The notes: generated from the sequence alone by a model not told the origin. A DNA stretch of 42,951 nucleotides from Chloroflexota bacterium (GCA_026389845.1 JAPLHB010000020.1:1-42951); one strand, 5' to 3'; positions 22,086-31,010 are shown, numbered from the stretch's first letter. A program made the numbers and translations.

Positions 22086-23066
22086 CTATTGGTGCCCCAT
22101 CGGGTTAACGAAGACGTGCTCCCACAGCGCGGCGTCATCCGGCTCCGGACTTTCCTCGGCGAATTTGACGACCTGGAGCATCTCGGCCTCGGTGGCCTGG
22201 CGAATGGCATCCAGAGCGGCGTCATCGGCCACGCCCCGCTCCTTGAGCGTGTCGCCGAAACGGCGGATCGGGTCGCGTTCCCGCCACTCTTCGATCTCGG
22301 CCTTGCTGCGGTAACGCTCCGGGTCGCCCATCGAGTGGCCGACGTAGCGGTAGGTGAGCGCCTCGAGCAACACCGGACCTTCCGTGCGCGCCAACTCTAG
22401 CGCCTCGTCCATGGCCTGGTGAACCTCCAGGACATCCTGGCCGTCAATCTGCCGGTGGGCAATGTCGTAGGCGCAGCCCTTCATGTAGATGTTGGAGACC
22501 GCCGACGCCCGACCGACCTCGGTGCCCATGCCGTACTGGTTATTCTCCACCAGGAACACCACGGGCAGCTTCCAAACGGCCGCCAGGTTGACGGACTCGT
22601 GGAAATAGCCGATGTTGGTGGTGCCTTCGCCCAGGACGCAGACGACCGCGTCCGGCTCCTCGCGGTAGCGGATCGCCAGGCCGGTGCCGGTCGCCAGCGG
22701 CAGATGCCCACCGACGATCGCGTGCCCGCCCCAATAGCGTTTTTCCGCGCTGGCAAGGTGCATCGAGCCGCCCTTGCCGCCGCTGACGCCGGTCGCCTTG
22801 CCCAGCAGCTCGGCCATCACGCGGCCGGTGTCCAGCCCGCGAGCGATGGCCCAGCCATGGTCGCGATAGGCCGTGTAGAGGTGATCGCCCGGTCGCATCG
22901 CCATGCACGCGCCCGTCGCGATCGCTTCCTCACCGGTGTAAAGGTGCAAGAAACCGCCGATCTTGCCCTCGGCGTAGAGTTCGGCGGATTTTTCTTCGAA
23001 TCGCCGGATGAGGACCATTTGTCTATAGAGTTCGAGTAGCTGGTCTTTGGAAAGGTCTTTTGCCAT
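22086..23066 (-). CDS. pdhA: 2-oxo acid dehydrogenase E1 alpha subunit
   Basis: A 326-residue thiamine diphosphate enzyme. The cofactor motif GEGTTN...ENN, the alpha-subunit sequence 'KGGSMHL' and the phosphorylation-loop region 'YRYVGHSMGDPERYRSKAEIEEW' are present. The sequence resembles pyruvate dehydrogenase PdhA more than branched-chain E1, so pyruvate to acetyl-CoA is the likely reaction. ATG 23066 follows GGGAGG. It is the first gene of the operon. Confidence 0.95.
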   Translation of the reverse strand: MAKDLSKDQLLELYRQMVLIRRFEEKSAELYAEGKIGGFLHLYTGEEAIATGACMAMRPGDHLYTAYRDHGWAIARGLDTGRVMAELLGKATGVSGGKGGSMHLASAEKRYWGGHAIVGGHLPLATGTGLAIRYREEPDAVVCVLGEGTTNIGYFHESVNLAAVWKLPVVFLVENNQYGMGTEVGRASAVSNIYMKGCAYDIAHRQIDGQDVLEVHQAMDEALELARTEGPVLLEALTYRYVGHSMGDPERYRSKAEIEEWRERDPIRRFGDTLKERGVADDAALDAIRQATEAEMLQVVKFAEESPEPDDAALWEHVFVNPMGHQ

Positions 23067-23098
23067 CTGAACCTCCCTTCAGTAGATGAACGACTCAC

Positions 23099-23202
23099 TA
23101 CCCGACACATCGCCGTAGCATAGGGCCTTGTGCCCGCCGACAACGCTGCTATGCCTGCCAGGACGCCCACAAGGGGCTATGCTACGTCTGTCGGGTAATG
23201 AA
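23099..23202. repeat. Large imperfect palindrome upstream of pdhA
   Basis: Left arm about 23099-23135 (CCCGACA...GTAGCATAGGGCCTTGTG) and right arm about 23166-23202 pair over some 30 bp with small mismatches. GTAGCATAG with CTTGTG is a dispersed-repeat type of sequence. It would lie in the pdhA leader. Confidence 0.7.
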
Positions 23203-23227
23203 GGTGAACGAGTCTGACGTTTGTGCA

Positions 23228-23233
23228 ATTATA
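23228..23233 (-). promoter_or_regulatory. -10 element upstream of pdhA
   Basis: TATAAT on the minus strand. The expected -35 position falls inside the palindrome at 23237-23269 and matches poorly. The leader would be about 155 nt and include the 23099-23202 palindrome. Confidence 0.45.
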
Positions 23234-23236
23234 CCA

Positions 23237-23269
23237 GAAACCAGGTTTCTCCGAGAAACCTGGTTTCTC
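23237..23269. repeat. 33-bp perfect palindrome after the MFS gene
   Basis: AGAAACCAGGTTTCTC and its complement around one central base. It lies ten bases past the MFS stop codon and four bases from the pdhA -10 box. It could act as terminator for the MFS gene and lies in the -35/-10 spacer of pdhA. Confidence 0.8.
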
Positions 23270-23278
23270 TTCACGCGA

Positions 23279-24592
23279 TTACCCTAACCCTTCCTGCTGC
23301 CGGTTCGGCAACAACAGGAAAGATGCCGCGGCAACGGCTTGCAGCCCGCCGATGACTAGCAGCGCCGACCGCGTGCCGATCCCTTGCGCCAGCGCCGCGC
23401 CCAGCAGCGGCCCCACCGAGCTGGCAATGCTGGTAATCACGTTCGCAGCGGCGGCAAAGCTGGGCATCTTGCCTTCGGGGCAGGCAGCCAGCAGCATGTC
23501 GAACAGCCCGATGTCCACCCCGGCGGCGGTCAGCCCCCAAATCACGGCGGCTGGCAGGAGCCAGGCGGGCGTCGGCGCCAGCGCGGTCAGCGCGGGATAA
23601 AGCGCCAGTCCCGCACCACACAGCAGCAGCAGGTTGCGGTGTCCGATGCGGTTCGTCACCCGCCCCCAAAGCCAATATCCTACCACCAATGCCGCGTAGC
23701 CGGCTGTGCCCCGCAACCCAATCCACGTATCGGTGGCGTGCAGCTCGCGCACCCAGAAGACGCTGAATAGCCCGGCCGGCAGCGCCAACGCCAGGCGATA
23801 GGCCAGGTTGGCGATGCTGAAGCGGACGAAGGGCCGGCTTTCGGCAAAGGGACGCACGAACGTCCGCAGCCGCGCGGCCAGGGATGCGTTGCCCTCGCCT
23901 TGCGCCGATTGGAAGTCGAACGGCGGCGTCCGCACTTTGCCGAAGTACAAGATATTCACGACCCCCGCGACAAAGCCGATGCCGAAGACGACCTGGTAGC
24001 CGATCGGGAAGGGGATGCGGTCGAGCAGCAGGCCGAAGAGGGCCAGGCACGTGCCCGAGGCCAGGCTCATCAGCGCCCAGCGCGTACCGTTCAGACGAGC
24101 GCGTTGTCCCGGCGGGACCGCCTTTTGCATGATCGCGGCCCAGGCCGGGATGTGGATCGCGTTGGGGAGGGCGACGAGTGTCCACAAGAGCACGGCCACG
24201 AGGGGGATGGCCGTCCGATCGAGGAGGAGCGGCGACAGCGCAATCAGCAGGTAGATGAGCCGGGTCACCAGCCCGGCGCGCACGAACAGCTTCATCAGGT
24301 CGCGATGCCGCTCGGTGTAGGCGCCGCCGGGGATAAAGGCAAAGATACCGAGAAGCGATTGGCCGGAGGTCAGCAAGCTGACGATCGAAGGCGTCGCGCC
24401 CAGCCGGGCCAGGAAGACCGGCAGGTAGTTGAAGATGCCACCGTCAACCGGGCCGAACCAGACCCCACTGAGGAGCAGGTAGCGGTAGTTGTCGGCGTAG
24501 AGGCGGGTTTCCGCGTCCGTGGCCTTATCGTTATGGGGGGGCGTCAGGCTCGCCCTCACAGCCTGCGCCGCGCGCCAGATCGGTGCTTGCAT
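23279..24592 (-). CDS. Major facilitator superfamily transporter
   Basis: A 437-residue protein with about twelve hydrophobic segments arranged in two halves. The central cytoplasmic loop holds 'DFQSAQGEGNASLAARLRTFV'. The first segment begins at about residue 36; the cytoplasmic loop 'GGAYTERHRDLMKLFVRAG' corresponds to the MFS motif between helices 2 and 3. Substrate not predictable. ATG 24592 lacks a clear ribosome binding site. It may be a single-gene unit. Confidence 0.85.
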   Translation of the reverse strand: MQAPIWRAAQAVRASLTPPHNDKATDAETRLYADNYRYLLLSGVWFGPVDGGIFNYLPVFLARLGATPSIVSLLTSGQSLLGIFAFIPGGAYTERHRDLMKLFVRAGLVTRLIYLLIALSPLLLDRTAIPLVAVLLWTLVALPNAIHIPAWAAIMQKAVPPGQRARLNGTRWALMSLASGTCLALFGLLLDRIPFPIGYQVVFGIGFVAGVVNILYFGKVRTPPFDFQSAQGEGNASLAARLRTFVRPFAESRPFVRFSIANLAYRLALALPAGLFSVFWVRELHATDTWIGLRGTAGYAALVVGYWLWGRVTNRIGHRNLLLLCGAGLALYPALTALAPTPAWLLPAAVIWGLTAAGVDIGLFDMLLAACPEGKMPSFAAAANVITSIASSVGPLLGAALAQGIGTRSALLVIGGLQAVAAASFLLLPNRQQEGLG

Positions 24593-24958
24593 AGGGCGTC
24601 AGTGTATCACCGTCGTCCGTTAGCGACAAAAGCAGCTTGGCCGATCGTCCGCGTGTCCCGATTCATCACGCGTGGGGCGAAAGTCCTTTGTACCGGTTGA
24701 CGTAAGCCACTTCTACCTATTCGGAGAACCTTTCGATGCGCAGCAGCGAGGCTGGATCGGGAACGTCGGCATCGAAATCGCCGGTGGCCGGGTCCCACAG
24801 CACGAGGGAGATGGCCTCTGCCGTGTGATTCGGCCCATCTATGCCGGAGCGCCGGCCGAGCCGATTGCCCAATCTGCCAAGAACTGGGCAATCGGCGGCG
24901 GCGTATAGTAGCCGCCGCGCAGTTTTTGCGTAGTCGCCGGAGCTTTCACCGTCTACCG
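24593..24958. other. Intergenic region with inverted repeats and a possible gene fragment
   Basis: About 366 bp without an intact gene. The minus frame down to 24717 reads '..AISLVLWDPATGDFDADVPDPASLLRIE', which looks protein-like, but no start codon lies within this region in that frame, so it may be the tail of a lost gene. GCCGATTGCCCA (24859-24870) and TGGGCAATCGGC (24884-24895) form a perfect stem, followed by GCGGCGGC/GCCGCCGC with TTTTTG (about 24894-24930). Confidence 0.5.
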
Positions 24959-25693
24959 TTACTCGCGATCTTCGTTGATAAGGTATTTGGCAGCTACTGC
25001 CTGAAGCGAACAGCACGGAGGCATCCCGTTCTGCAGCGCATGGAGGGCCTCCAGATCGGATTTCCAGACAATATCACCTGGCGCTAACAGGCACACGCTC
25101 TCGGGTTCGTGAGTGGTGTAGAGTTGGTTTCCTTTGAAATAGAAATGCTCCTCGCACACTTCCGTCGGATAGGCGCGCATCAGCGACGGAATGTCAACGG
25201 GCCGGAACCAGAGCTTGATCTCGCGTTCAGCATCGGTAGGATTGGCAGACGCATGAATCAGATTGTCCATGCGTTCGCTGATCACATTTCCCTCGGCATC
25301 CTTGATGGGCACGATGGTGCCTAACGCTCGAATGCAGCCGGGTCTCTTTTCGCGGGCGACGTGGGGATTGGTCGGGCCGGCGATGTCGCGGATCTTCTGA
25401 ATCGCCCCCGGCCCGCGATAGACAAGGGCGATTACGCGGCGCTTATCCGGCGCGTCGGGATAATGGACGTTGCCCTGGATATATTCGAGGAGTGGCGGAA
25501 AAAAGGGCTTGCCGCGATGCTCAGCGTAGTGCTCTTCGGCAAGCAGTTGATTGACGTGAACGATTTTGGCTCCGGCGAAGCTCAAGCCGGTGTGAAATTC
25601 GGAGAGCTGGGACAGCACATAGCCGGTTAAGGAATTTTTGAGGGCATCGGGTTTGATGAGGACGAGCGTTTGTTCGAGTTCTTCTGGCTTCAT
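24959..25693 (-). CDS. ndk: Nucleoside diphosphate kinase-like protein, elongated
   Basis: A 244-residue protein whose first 165 residues or so align with nucleoside diphosphate kinase: 'TLVLIKPDA' at the start, the 'PGAIQKIRDIAGPTNP' region, and 'DNLIHASANPTDAEREIKLWF' with the phosphohistidine position. The usual HGSD reads HASA. A further ~75 residues at the C-terminus and an insertion in the middle make it much longer than the usual 150. It would exchange phosphate between nucleoside di- and triphosphates. ATG 25693 has AGGAAAGG upstream. Confidence 0.8.
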   Translation of the reverse strand: MKPEELEQTLVLIKPDALKNSLTGYVLSQLSEFHTGLSFAGAKIVHVNQLLAEEHYAEHRGKPFFPPLLEYIQGNVHYPDAPDKRRVIALVYRGPGAIQKIRDIAGPTNPHVAREKRPGCIRALGTIVPIKDAEGNVISERMDNLIHASANPTDAEREIKLWFRPVDIPSLMRAYPTEVCEEHFYFKGNQLYTTHEPESVCLLAPGDIVWKSDLEALHALQNGMPPCCSLQAVAAKYLINEDRE

Positions 25694-25752
25694 GCGCGTT
25701 TTCCTTTCCTCAACAGGTGAGAACGTTGATTCTACGACAAAACTACCCAACC

Positions 25753-25782
25753 AGTATAACACACGCGAAGACCGTGCGCCAA
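25753..25782 (-). promoter_or_regulatory. Promoter of the ndk-like gene
   Basis: TTGGCG (25777-25782), 18 bp spacer, TATACT (25753-25758) on the minus strand. Confidence 0.6.
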
Positions 25783-25880
25783 AAGAAACGTTATTCCCAA
25801 AAAGACAATTCTATGATAAGATGGCGCCGTAAGCCGGATGATTCATCAACCGATCTAGTCGCCTGCTTGGGAGTGCCAGC

Positions 25881-26828
25881 GTGGACACCATTCGCACCTT
25901 CGCTGAAAAAGTCATCGCCAACGTCGAGAAGGTCATCATCGGCCAGCGGAACGCCATCGAGCTGCTGCTGACCGCACTGCTGTGCGAGGGGCACGTGCTG
26001 ATCGAGGACGTGCCCGGCGTGGGCAAGACGATGCTGGCGCGTGCGCTCGCCGCGTCGTTGGGGGTCAGCTTCAAGCGGCTGCAATGCACCCCCGACCTGC
26101 TGCCCAACGACGTGACCGGCGTGTCGGTTTTCAACCAGCAGGCCAGCCGCTTCGAGTTTATCCCCGGGCCGGCCTTCGCCAACATCCTGCTGGCCGACGA
26201 GGTCAACCGTGCCACCCCGCGCACCCAGTCGGCGCTGTTGGAGTGCATGGGCGAGCGCCAGATCACCGTAGATGGCGTGACCCGGCCGCTCAACCGGCCC
26301 TTCATGGTGCTGGCGACGCAGAATCCGATCGAGTTCGAGGGTACCTTCCCGTTGCCCGAGGCTCAGCTCGACCGTTTCCTCATCAAACTGAGATTGGGCT
26401 ACCTGGACCCGGCTGCCGAAAGCCAGATGCTCTTGAACCTGGGCCACCAGCATCCGATTGAGACGCTCGGCCCGGTGGTGGACGGCAGCCAGATTCCGGG
26501 GTTGGCGCAGCAGGTGTGGGATGTCCATGTGGACGACACGGTGCGCGAGTACATCGTGAGGCTGGTCAATGCCACCCGCGGCCACGCCGATCTGCTGGTG
26601 GGCGCCAGCACGCGCGGCAGCCTGGCGCTCTACAAGACCAGCCAGGCCTGGGCCAGCCTCCACGGCCGCGATTTCGTCCTGCCCGACGATGTGAAGCGGC
26701 TGGCCCCGCTGGCCCTGGCCCATCGCTGCCTGATCCACCCGGAGAGCGCGCTGCGCGGTCGCACGTCGGCCGCGCTCATCGCCGACCTGCTGGCCCAGGT
26801 GCCGCTGGACATCGGGAAGCTGGAATAA
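25881..26828 (+). CDS. MoxR-family AAA+ ATPase
   Basis: A 315-residue AAA+ protein: Walker A EDVPGVGKTMLA, Walker B ILLADEVNRATP, sensor region 'LATQNPIEFEGTFPLPEAQLDRF'. These are chaperone-like ATPases that work with von Willebrand or DUF58 proteins encoded nearby to mature protein complexes. The start is GTG 25881 with GGGAG upstream. It begins a four-gene plus-strand run that ends with DUF4129. Confidence 0.93.
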   Translation: MDTIRTFAEKVIANVEKVIIGQRNAIELLLTALLCEGHVLIEDVPGVGKTMLARALAASLGVSFKRLQCTPDLLPNDVTGVSVFNQQASRFEFIPGPAFANILLADEVNRATPRTQSALLECMGERQITVDGVTRPLNRPFMVLATQNPIEFEGTFPLPEAQLDRFLIKLRLGYLDPAAESQMLLNLGHQHPIETLGPVVDGSQIPGLAQQVWDVHVDDTVREYIVRLVNATRGHADLLVGASTRGSLALYKTSQAWASLHGRDFVLPDDVKRLAPLALAHRCLIHPESALRGRTSAALIADLLAQVPLDIGKLE

Positions 26829-26838
26829 CCTGTAGGCC

Positions 26839-26873
26839 ACGTGCCAGGCACTTCCGAAAAGTGCCTGGCACGT
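26839..26873. repeat. Palindromic element between moxR and rsmI
   Basis: Perfect 15-bp arms (ACGTGCCAGGCACTT and complement) with a 5-nt loop. Same family as the in-frame element in recD2 at 10104-10136. Confidence 0.85.
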
Positions 26874-26885
26874 CATGGAGTGGTC

Positions 26886-27563
26886 ATGCTCTACCTGGTC
26901 GCGACCCCCATTGGCAACCTGGGCGACATCACGGTGCGGGCGCTCGACGTGCTGCGCAGCGTGGATTACGTCGCCAGCGAAGACACGCGCAAAACGGGGA
27001 TGCTGCTCAAGCACTTCGAGATCAAGAAGCCGCAGATCGCCTTCCACGAGCACAACGAGGATCGCGCGGGCGAGCGGATCACGGGGCTGCTGGCTGAAGG
27101 CAAGTCGGTGGCGCTCGTCAGCGATGCGGGGACGCCGGGCATCTCCGATCCGGGCTACACTATCGTCCAAAAAGCTATCGCGGCCGAGATCGAGGTGACG
27201 ATGCTCCCTGGCCCGTCGGCCGTGGTGATGGCGGCCGTGCTCTCCGGGCTGCCGCTGCACAGCTTTACCTACCGCGGCTTCCCGCCGCACAAGCCCGGCC
27301 CGCGCCGCCGCTTCCTGGAGGTGGATCTCGCCTCGCCGCACACGCTGATCTTCTACGAAAGCCCCTATCGTCTGGTCGCCCTCTTGAAAGACGCGCTGGA
27401 GGTCTACGGCGACCGCGATGCGGCCGTGGCCCACGAGCTGACCAAATTCCACGAAAGCATCCACCGCGGCAAGCTCTCGGATCTGCTTGCCGCATTCACC
27501 CAGACCCCGCCGAAAGGCGAGTTCGTCGTCGTCATCGCCGGAGCAGCAAAGCCTGAGAATTGA
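26886..27563 (+). CDS. rsmI: 16S rRNA (cytidine-1402-2'-O)-methyltransferase
   Basis: A 225-residue SAM-dependent methyltransferase of the tetrapyrrole methylase fold. The N-terminal '[15 protein letters not shown]', 'SEDTRKTG', '[12 protein letters not shown]' and '[11 protein letters not shown]' motifs are typical of RsmI, which 2'-O-methylates C1402 of 16S rRNA in the decoding centre. ATG 26886 has GGAG upstream; the longer frame uses the palindrome as coding sequence. Its position inside a MoxR-DUF58-DUF4129 cluster is unusual. Confidence 0.95.
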   Translation: MLYLVATPIGNLGDITVRALDVLRSVDYVASEDTRKTGMLLKHFEIKKPQIAFHEHNEDRAGERITGLLAEGKSVALVSDAGTPGISDPGYTIVQKAIAAEIEVTMLPGPSAVVMAAVLSGLPLHSFTYRGFPPHKPGPRRRFLEVDLASPHTLIFYESPYRLVALLKDALEVYGDRDAAVAHELTKFHESIHRGKLSDLLAAFTQTPPKGEFVVVIAGAAKPEN

Positions 27564-27591
27564 GCGTTCACGTTTCACGCATCCCGCACCC

Positions 27592-28785
27592 ATGCTCGAC
27601 ATTCCACTCGTCCTGCTTCTTCTCCTCGCCATCGCGATCCTGCTGCGCCTGGACTTCGTCTACTACCTGGTCTACGTGCTGGCAGGCACGTACATGCTGG
27701 CGAACTGGTGGACGGGACGGAGCCTGGGGCGGCTGCGGCTGCACCGGCATTTCACCGATCACGCCTTCTTGGGCGAGACGGTCGGCGTCGAGATCGAGGT
27801 TGAAAACACCAGTTGGTGGCCCGTGCCGTGGCTGCGCTGCGAGGAAGCGCCGCCGCCGACCATCACCGCCAGCAGCCGGATCCGCCAGGTCGTGGCTCTA
27901 CGGCCCAAGGAGCGGCTGCGGCTCCGCTACGATCTGCTCGGCACGCACCGCGGCTACTATGAGCTTGGCCCCACGCTCCTTGGCGCCGGTGATCTGTTCG
28001 GCTTCGCCGAGTCGCAGGGCCGCTATGACGAGAGCGATCACCTCACCGTTTACCCCCGCGTCATCCCACTGGCGCGCGTCGAGTTGACGTCCCGTTCGCC
28101 CTACGGCACGATCAAGAGCCAGCAGCCGATCTTCGCTGATCCGGCCCGCGTCAACGGCGTGCGGGATTATCAGCCGGGCGACCCACTGCGCGCGGTCAAC
28201 TGGAAATCGAGCGCCCGCGTCGGCCACTTGATGGTGAAGAAGTACGAGCCGGCCGTCTCGCTGGCGACCGTCATCGCCCTGGAGATGAATACGACCAGCT
28301 ATACTCGGCAGGTGCAGCTCCAGGCCAGCGAATGGGGCATCGTCGTGGCCGCATCGCTGGCGAACTACCTGGTGGGTCAGCGGCAGGCGGTGGGACTGGT
28401 CTGCACCGGCGCGGACCCGCTGACGGGCGCTGATCGGTGGACGATTCCCCCGCGCGGCGGCCGGCCGCACCTGATGAAGCTGCTGGAATGGCTGGCGCGC
28501 GTCCAACTGGCCGAGACCGTGTCGCTGGCCGACTGGCTGCCGACGGCCAGCCTCAACTTGGCCTGGGGCACGACGGTCATCGCCGTCACGCCGACGGGGG
28601 ATGAGGCTACCTGCCGGGCGTTGCACCGGCTGCTCCGCGCCGGCCTCAACCCCGTGCTGGTCGTGGTCGAGCCACACGGCCAGTTCGGCGTCGTGCGGGA
28701 GCGCGCCCACCGCCTGGGGGTCGCCGCCTACCAGGCGGCCGACGAGCGCGAGCTGCAACAGTGGTGCGCCGCGGTGCGCGTATGA
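27592..28785 (+). CDS. DUF58 domain protein
   Basis: A 397-residue protein with two N-terminal membrane segments (residues 3-40) and the DUF58 motif DYQPGDPLRAVNWKSSARVGHLMVKKYE at about 190-217. It is the usual partner of MoxR ATPases in cell-envelope or assembly functions. The start ATG 27592 has weak ribosome binding sequence. The stop overlaps the next start (ATGA). Confidence 0.9.
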   Translation: MLDIPLVLLLLLAIAILLRLDFVYYLVYVLAGTYMLANWWTGRSLGRLRLHRHFTDHAFLGETVGVEIEVENTSWWPVPWLRCEEAPPPTITASSRIRQVVALRPKERLRLRYDLLGTHRGYYELGPTLLGAGDLFGFAESQGRYDESDHLTVYPRVIPLARVELTSRSPYGTIKSQQPIFADPARVNGVRDYQPGDPLRAVNWKSSARVGHLMVKKYEPAVSLATVIALEMNTTSYTRQVQLQASEWGIVVAASLANYLVGQRQAVGLVCTGADPLTGADRWTIPPRGGRPHLMKLLEWLARVQLAETVSLADWLPTASLNLAWGTTVIAVTPTGDEATCRALHRLLRAGLNPVLVVVEPHGQFGVVRERAHRLGVAAYQAADERELQQWCAAVRV

Positions 28786-30428
28786 ACCAACAGTCACCCA
28801 AGCAGGCCTATCGCGACTTCCACGACGTCTCGTGGACCGGCAGCGTCTTCCGATCGCTGTTGATCGCCGTCCTGGCAACCAGCGCGCTCGCCGGGCCGCT
28901 GGCGCTCCTGCACACGACAACGATGTGGCGGTTGAGCTACGTCCCCCCGTTAGCTTTCCTGGTCGCGCTGGAAGGTGTCTACAGCACTCTGCGCCGCGGT
29001 CGGCCGGCCTGGCGCGATCGGCGCGGGCTGCTCTTTCGCCTGGGTGAGGTCGTCGCCGTGCTCATCATCCTGCGGCTGGCGACGTGGGTCTTTTCGACCG
29101 AACTGCCTGGCTTGGTGCAGCTCACACTCTGGCTGCGCCATCCGTCCAGCTTCTTCGACGGCGAGTTCGTTCTCGTCGGCGCCCTGCTGCTGGCGGCCTG
29201 GGGTCTGGCGGTCGCGATCACGAGCGACTTCCTCGACCTGGCGATCCAGCCGGACGAGGTTGCGGCCCACGACAGCCATGATTGGAGCGACAGCGCCAGC
29301 CAGTGGCGCGTCTTCCGCCCGATGCCCCGCAGCGAGATCGCGGGCCGATTCATCTTGAGGTGGAGTTTGGGCGGAGTCGTCGTGGTGTTATTTGCTGCCC
29401 TCTCGCAGCTTACGGTCAGCTTTGGTGAAAACGCGTGGGTGAAGCTGAACCTGCTGCAACTGGGATTGCCGCCGGAGGTGTTGGCCGGGTTGCTGTGCTA
29501 CTTCCTGGCCGGCCTGCTGTTGGCGAGCCAGGCGCGGCTGGCGATGCTGCGCGGGCGCTGGTACAACGAGAAGCTAGACATCGGCGCGCCGGTGCTGCGG
29601 CGCTGGCACCAGACGAGCTTCCTGGCGGTGCTTCTGGTGGCCGGCCTGGCCGCGCTGCTGCCCATCGGCTCCACTGGGCCGCTGGCGACCGCGCTGGAAT
29701 TCGTCATCGCGCTGGCGTGGCGGATTGCCTCTTTGCTCGGGATGCTGTTGGTTGGATTGATGGCCTTGCTGCTCTATCCCCTGCGCTACCTGTTCAGTCA
29801 GCTAAGCGAAGAGACCCCCCAGCTTGCGCAGCCGCGCTTGAACGTCCCCACCCAGGCCGAAGCGACCAGCCGGCTGCCCGACTGGCTCGGTGGCGTTGTG
29901 CTCTGGATCGTGCTCGCGCTGATCGCCGGCTATTTTCTGGTAAGCTACTTGCAAGCCCACGGTCTGCTTCGCGGCCGTCTGGCCGACGTGCTGACCGCGT
30001 TGCGGTTTTGGTGGCGCGCCCGGTGGGCGCGCCTGAACGCCTCGGCCCAGGCCGCGACTGCCGCGCTGCGCGCCGTACTACGCCGAACGCCGGTGTCGGG
30101 GCCGGTTGCACATAGTCAGCGTCCTGTGCGACTTAGCGATCTGGGGCCGCGTGAAAAAGTGCGTTACTTCTACCTCCGCGCCCTCCAGCGCGCGGCCGAT
30201 CGCGGCGTGATCCGGCCCGTTCATCGCACCCCCTTGGAGTTCGCCGGTGACCTGGAGTCTCAATGGCCCGCCGCGGAAGACGACGTGCGCGAGTTGACCG
30301 AAGCATTCCTGGCCGCGCGTTACGACCGGCGCGACATCGCGGTCACGCAGGCACAGGCGATTCAATCGGTCTGGCGGCGACTGATGGCCGCGTTGCGCGA
30401 CAGGGTCGGAGAAAAGGCGTCTCAGTAA
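28782..30428 (+). CDS. Multi-span membrane protein with C-terminal DUF4129
   Basis: A 548-residue protein with about ten hydrophobic segments, paired at first with basic loops, and a cytoplasmic C-terminus (residues ~425-548) in which 'REKVRYFYLRALQRAADRG' and 'RTPLEFAGDLE' match DUF4129, the domain normally beside transglutaminase genes. No transglutaminase gene is present. ATG 28782 overlaps the DUF58 stop codon. Probably acts with the MoxR/DUF58 pair at the envelope. Confidence 0.82.
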   Translation: MNQQSPKQAYRDFHDVSWTGSVFRSLLIAVLATSALAGPLALLHTTTMWRLSYVPPLAFLVALEGVYSTLRRGRPAWRDRRGLLFRLGEVVAVLIILRLATWVFSTELPGLVQLTLWLRHPSSFFDGEFVLVGALLLAAWGLAVAITSDFLDLAIQPDEVAAHDSHDWSDSASQWRVFRPMPRSEIAGRFILRWSLGGVVVVLFAALSQLTVSFGENAWVKLNLLQLGLPPEVLAGLLCYFLAGLLLASQARLAMLRGRWYNEKLDIGAPVLRRWHQTSFLAVLLVAGLAALLPIGSTGPLATALEFVIALAWRIASLLGMLLVGLMALLLYPLRYLFSQLSEETPQLAQPRLNVPTQAEATSRLPDWLGGVVLWIVLALIAGYFLVSYLQAHGLLRGRLADVLTALRFWWRARWARLNASAQAATAALRAVLRRTPVSGPVAHSQRPVRLSDLGPREKVRYFYLRALQRAADRGVIRPVHRTPLEFAGDLESQWPAAEDDVRELTEAFLAARYDRRDIAVTQAQAIQSVWRRLMAALRDRVGEKASQ

Positions 30429-30583
30429 ACTTTTGGTTCCTTTTCCCTTTTTACTACACGCAGGCCGCTTGTCGTTGTGTCTTCAGGCCATTTAGAAACG
30501 ATCCGCAGGGCGCTCGGCCGCGTTCGCGCAACGGCGCCGGAGTAACAGCCTGCTCCCGATGGCATCGGTTTTTTGGACGTATC

Positions 30584-30770
30584 GGCGCCGTAACCGTTCA
30601 GGTCTACACTTGGAAGCATCCTGAGCGGAGGCCCGCGGGTTGTGCGGGCCGTAGTCGAAGGATGCGACCATGCGCGAAGGGCGCATCCTTCGACTCCATC
30701 CGGCAAACAACGCCGGATTCCGCTCAGGATGCCTGCGTTTCGACACGGGCTAAACGGTTACTCGGTGCCG
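30584..30770. repeat. Nested triple inverted repeat
   Basis: Outer arms 30584-30600 and 30750-30770 (CCGTAACCGTTCAG against CTAAACGGTTAC), middle arms 30616-30629 and 30719-30732 (GCATCCTGAGCGGA), inner arms 30654-30666 and 30682-30694 (GTCGAAGGATGCG). It looks like a dispersed repeat of about 185 bp. GTAACCGTTCAGG recurs at 42813-42825. Confidence 0.85.
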
Positions 30771-30854
30771 AAGTAGAGGTTTTGGTTGAGAAATCGCGGC
30801 GAGGAATGACGCATGGACCGGCTGAAGTCTTGACTCCGGATGTACGATATTGAG

Positions 30855-30920
30855 AAAATGACCGTAGTCAACTTTACGATTCGGTTTGCTCTTGTAAAAA
30901 AAATGACCACGGTCAACTTT
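30855..30920. promoter_or_regulatory. Paired operator-like repeats
   Basis: AAAATGACCGTAGTCAACTTT (30855-30875) and its near copy at 30900-30920 match at 18 of 21 positions. Each has a TGAC...GTCA-type core. They are 45 bp apart, starting about 105 bp upstream of the promoter transition region of rpsU. They could be protein-binding sites or part of a repeat. Confidence 0.4.
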
Positions 30921-30981
30921 TTGCATTATCGCTTTTCGCTTCAATTCGAATCAGATTTCGACGGCGAGTTTGGGTCGTTTT

Positions 30982-31010
30982 TTGACAACCGTTCGGGCTT
31001 AAGCTATACT
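30982..31010 (+). promoter_or_regulatory. Strong sigma-70-type promoter upstream of rpsU
   Basis: TTGACA (30982-30987), 17 bp, TATACT (31005-31010). Transcription would start near 31017. Confidence 0.8.

Noticed and set aside
24717..25016. Minus-strand gene in the MFS-ndk gap
   Set aside because: The start lies inside ndk and no start codon fits the good-looking part, so only a fragment is likely.
30750..30944. Small ORF with KVD-GHF repeats
   Set aside because: It is made of the 21-bp operator-like repeats and has no ribosome binding site.
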